Source of the DNA: Lachnospiraceae bacterium
GTDB lineage: Bacteria > Bacillota > Clostridia > Lachnospirales > Lachnospiraceae
Reading direction: 5' to 3'
Length of the DNA: 26,243 nucleotides
Assembly (NCBI GenBank): GCA_900751785.1
Contig: CAADSM010000067.1
Coordinates: 1-26,243, forward strand
Shown: piece by piece, positions 24,900 through 26,243 of the stretch
Layout: each line of letters opens with the position of its first letter
Numbering within the stretch: the stretch's first letter is position 1
Position numbers and translations under genes: made by a program
The notes under the pieces: model-generated
Database searches by the model: none
The model's input: only the letters and a program-made list of their open reading frames with translations
What the model was told of the DNA's origin: nothing

Positions 24900-25391
24900 T
24901 TATTCCTCCGTTTCTTCGTCCTCGTCATCCTCATATGTCACATCGTGGAGTCCATCTTCTGCCTTGTTCACATAGAGCTGCCCTGACAGATGGTCGATCT
25001 CATGGCAGAACGCCCTCGCAAGGAGTCCCTCACCCTCCAGCTCGACCGGCTCCATATCCTGGTTCAGCGCGCGCACCTTCACGCGGTTCGGTCTTGTAAC
25101 GATCCCCCATTTGCCCGGAACACTCAAGCATCCTTCTTCCCCTGTCTGTTCACCGGACGTCTCAACGATCTCCGGATTGATGAGCACGATGGGACCTTCT
25201 CCCACGTCAATGACAACGATCTGCTTGAGGATCCCCACCTGGGGCGCCGCCAGCCCTACGCCGCATCTGTCGTACATCGTCTCCAGCATGTCCCCGATCA
25301 GGATCCTTGTGCGAAGACTCATTTTCTTTACCTCTTTACACTGTTTTGTCAGTATCTCGTCTCCGATTTCTCTTATCTGTCTGATTGCCAT
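24900..25391 (-). CDS. def: peptide deformylase
   Basis: Def removes the formyl group from new proteins. The 163-residue enzyme has all three motifs: GVGLAAPQ (44-51), EGCLS (86-90) with metal ligand Cys88, and HEIDH (130-134) with metal ligands His130 and His134 and catalytic Glu131. The C-terminus is very acidic (last ~11 residues nearly all Asp/Glu), an extension beyond the conserved core. It lies 27 bases after priA and 3 before fmt. Confidence 0.98.
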   Translation of the reverse strand: MAIRQIREIGDEILTKQCKEVKKMSLRTRILIGDMLETMYDRCGVGLAAPQVGILKQIVVIDVGEGPIVLINPEIVETSGEQTGEEGCLSVPGKWGIVTRPNRVKVRALNQDMEPVELEGEGLLARAFCHEIDHLSGQLYVNKAEDGLHDVTYEDDEDEETEE

Positions 25392-25418
25392 AACTGTCTC
25401 CTTCTCACCTTTCTTTTC

Positions 25419-26243
25419 CTATGAAATTCCCATGGGATTAAAATCAAACTGGATCCGCATTTTATCAAATCCCGAGTTCATATCAATATACTGCTCCAGC
25501 CTGTCCTTTATCCCTGTAAGTGTATCATATTCCGGCGCCTTTATGTAGAGCACCCTCCTGTATATATCCTTGATCTTGTCCACCCCCGGACTTGCCGGCC
25601 CGATGACCGCGGCTTTCGTCTGTCTGCTCACCCTGAGCGCATACTCCTTCAGATAATGGCAGCCCTTCTCCAGGAGCGCCTCGTCCCCGCAGGAGACAAG
25701 GACCGCCAGAAGGCTCTCTGCCGGAGGATATCCCATCAGCTCCCGGTATCGGATCTCTTCCTCATAAAATGCCCCGTAGTCCTGCGCCGCCGCCGTGACG
25801 ATGGCATAATGCTCCGGGCTGTATGTCTGGATCACGACCTGCCCCGGCCGCTCTCCTCTCCCTGCTCGTCCCGCAGCCTGGGCTAAAAGCTGGAACGTCC
25901 GCTCCCCGGATCGGTAGTCGTCCGTATAAAGAGACATATCTGCCGCAAGGACGCCGACCAGCGTCACATTCGGGAAATCATGTCCTTTCACGATCATCTG
26001 TGTTCCCACCAGGATGTCTGCTTCCTCATTGGCGAAGGCAGACAGGATCTTCTCGTAAGAATCCTTCTGCCTTGTCGTGTCCATATCCATGCGCAGCCCC
26101 CGAGCCGCCGGGAACAGCCCTCTCACGATATCCTCGATCTGCTGGGTGCCCGCGCGGAACTCCCCGATATGGCGGGGGGCGCGCTCCCCCGCCACCCAGG
26201 CCCCCCCCCGGGGGGTGGCGCAGGAGGGGCAGGCGCACACGCC
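25419..26243 (-). CDS. priA: primosomal protein N' (PriA helicase), C-terminal part
   Basis: This is the C-terminal ~274 residues of PriA, the helicase that restarts stalled replication forks; the 5' end lies beyond the window. Visible: GTQQIEDIVRGLFP after the zinc region, helicase motif V (ILVGTQMIVKGHDFPNVTLVG), motif VI (QLLAQAAGRAGRG) and the C-terminal domain ending near the def gene. priA-def-fmt is the usual order. Oddity: just before RHIGEF the family has CPxCG directly joined, but here a CPSC is separated from it by about 14 low-complexity residues coded by C/G runs. The frame stays open to the edge with no start codon of its own. Confidence 0.93.
   Translation of the reverse strand, partial: GVCACPSCATPRGGAWVAGERAPRHIGEFRAGTQQIEDIVRGLFPAARGLRMDMDTTRQKDSYEKILSAFANEEADILVGTQMIVKGHDFPNVTLVGVLAADMSLYTDDYRSGERTFQLLAQAAGRAGRGERPGQVVIQTYSPEHYAIVTAAAQDYGAFYEEEIRYRELMGYPPAESLLAVLVSCGDEALLEKGCHYLKEYALRVSRQTKAAVIGPASPGVDKIKDIYRRVLYIKAPEYDTLTGIKDRLEQYIDMNSGFDKMRIQFDFNPMGIS

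Noticed and set aside
1..26243. CRISPR array, tRNA, rRNA or insertion sequence
   Set aside because: No regularly spaced direct repeats, no transposase reading frame and no structural RNA gene were recognised.

Overview
The window looks like chromosomal DNA of a Gram-positive anaerobe of the class Clostridia, most likely Lachnospiraceae. Reasons: a single-chain pyruvate:ferredoxin oxidoreductase, a PASTA-domain Ser/Thr kinase with its PP2C phosphatase, the conserved Firmicutes block priA-def-fmt-(yugP)-rsmB-rlmN-prpC-prkC-rsgA-rpe-thiN, strong Shine-Dalgarno sites, and an AAA-ATPase/PD-(D/E)XK gene of a type abundant in gut Clostridia. The family assignment is inference; no rRNA or other taxonomic marker is present.

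Layout. (1) 1-376 holds no convincing gene, but carries a leftward promoter overlapped by two BlaI/CopY-like dyads. (2) 377-967 is a YihX-like HAD phosphatase on the plus strand, facing smpB across a bidirectional terminator. (3) smpB, rnr, secG and nifJ (1077-7762) all read leftward. secG and nifJ have their own promoters and terminators; rnr and smpB are coupled. (4) 7919-11683 is a clearly AT-richer accessory island. It holds a leftward set of five genes (two-TM coiled-coil protein, TM2-domain protein, Sel1-repeat protein, stand-alone JAMM/JAB metalloprotease, six-cysteine mini-protein) and a divergent XRE repressor. Three near-identical 11-bp sites lie across the divergent promoter region. 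This is the most interesting part of the window and I do not recognise it as a described system. (5) 11738-13402 is a single AAA-ATPase-like/PD-(D/E)XK gene between two strong hairpins. (6) 13434-26243 is a housekeeping run, all leftward and mostly overlapping or nearly abutting: priA (partial), def, fmt, yugP-like peptidase, rsmB, rlmN, prpC, prkC, rsgA, rpe, thiN, ychF and lgt, ending in a long palindromic terminator.

How the genes work together. def and fmt remove and add the formyl group of initiator Met. rsmB, rlmN, rsgA, smpB and rnr serve ribosome modification, assembly and rescue with RNA decay. prkC and prpC form a kinase/phosphatase pair sensing the cell wall. secG and lgt belong to protein export and lipoprotein maturation. 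nifJ supplies acetyl-CoA and reduced ferredoxin. The last ~75 bases carry GC-rich inverted repeats that disrupt the expected PriA zinc motif and look like a sequence-end artefact.
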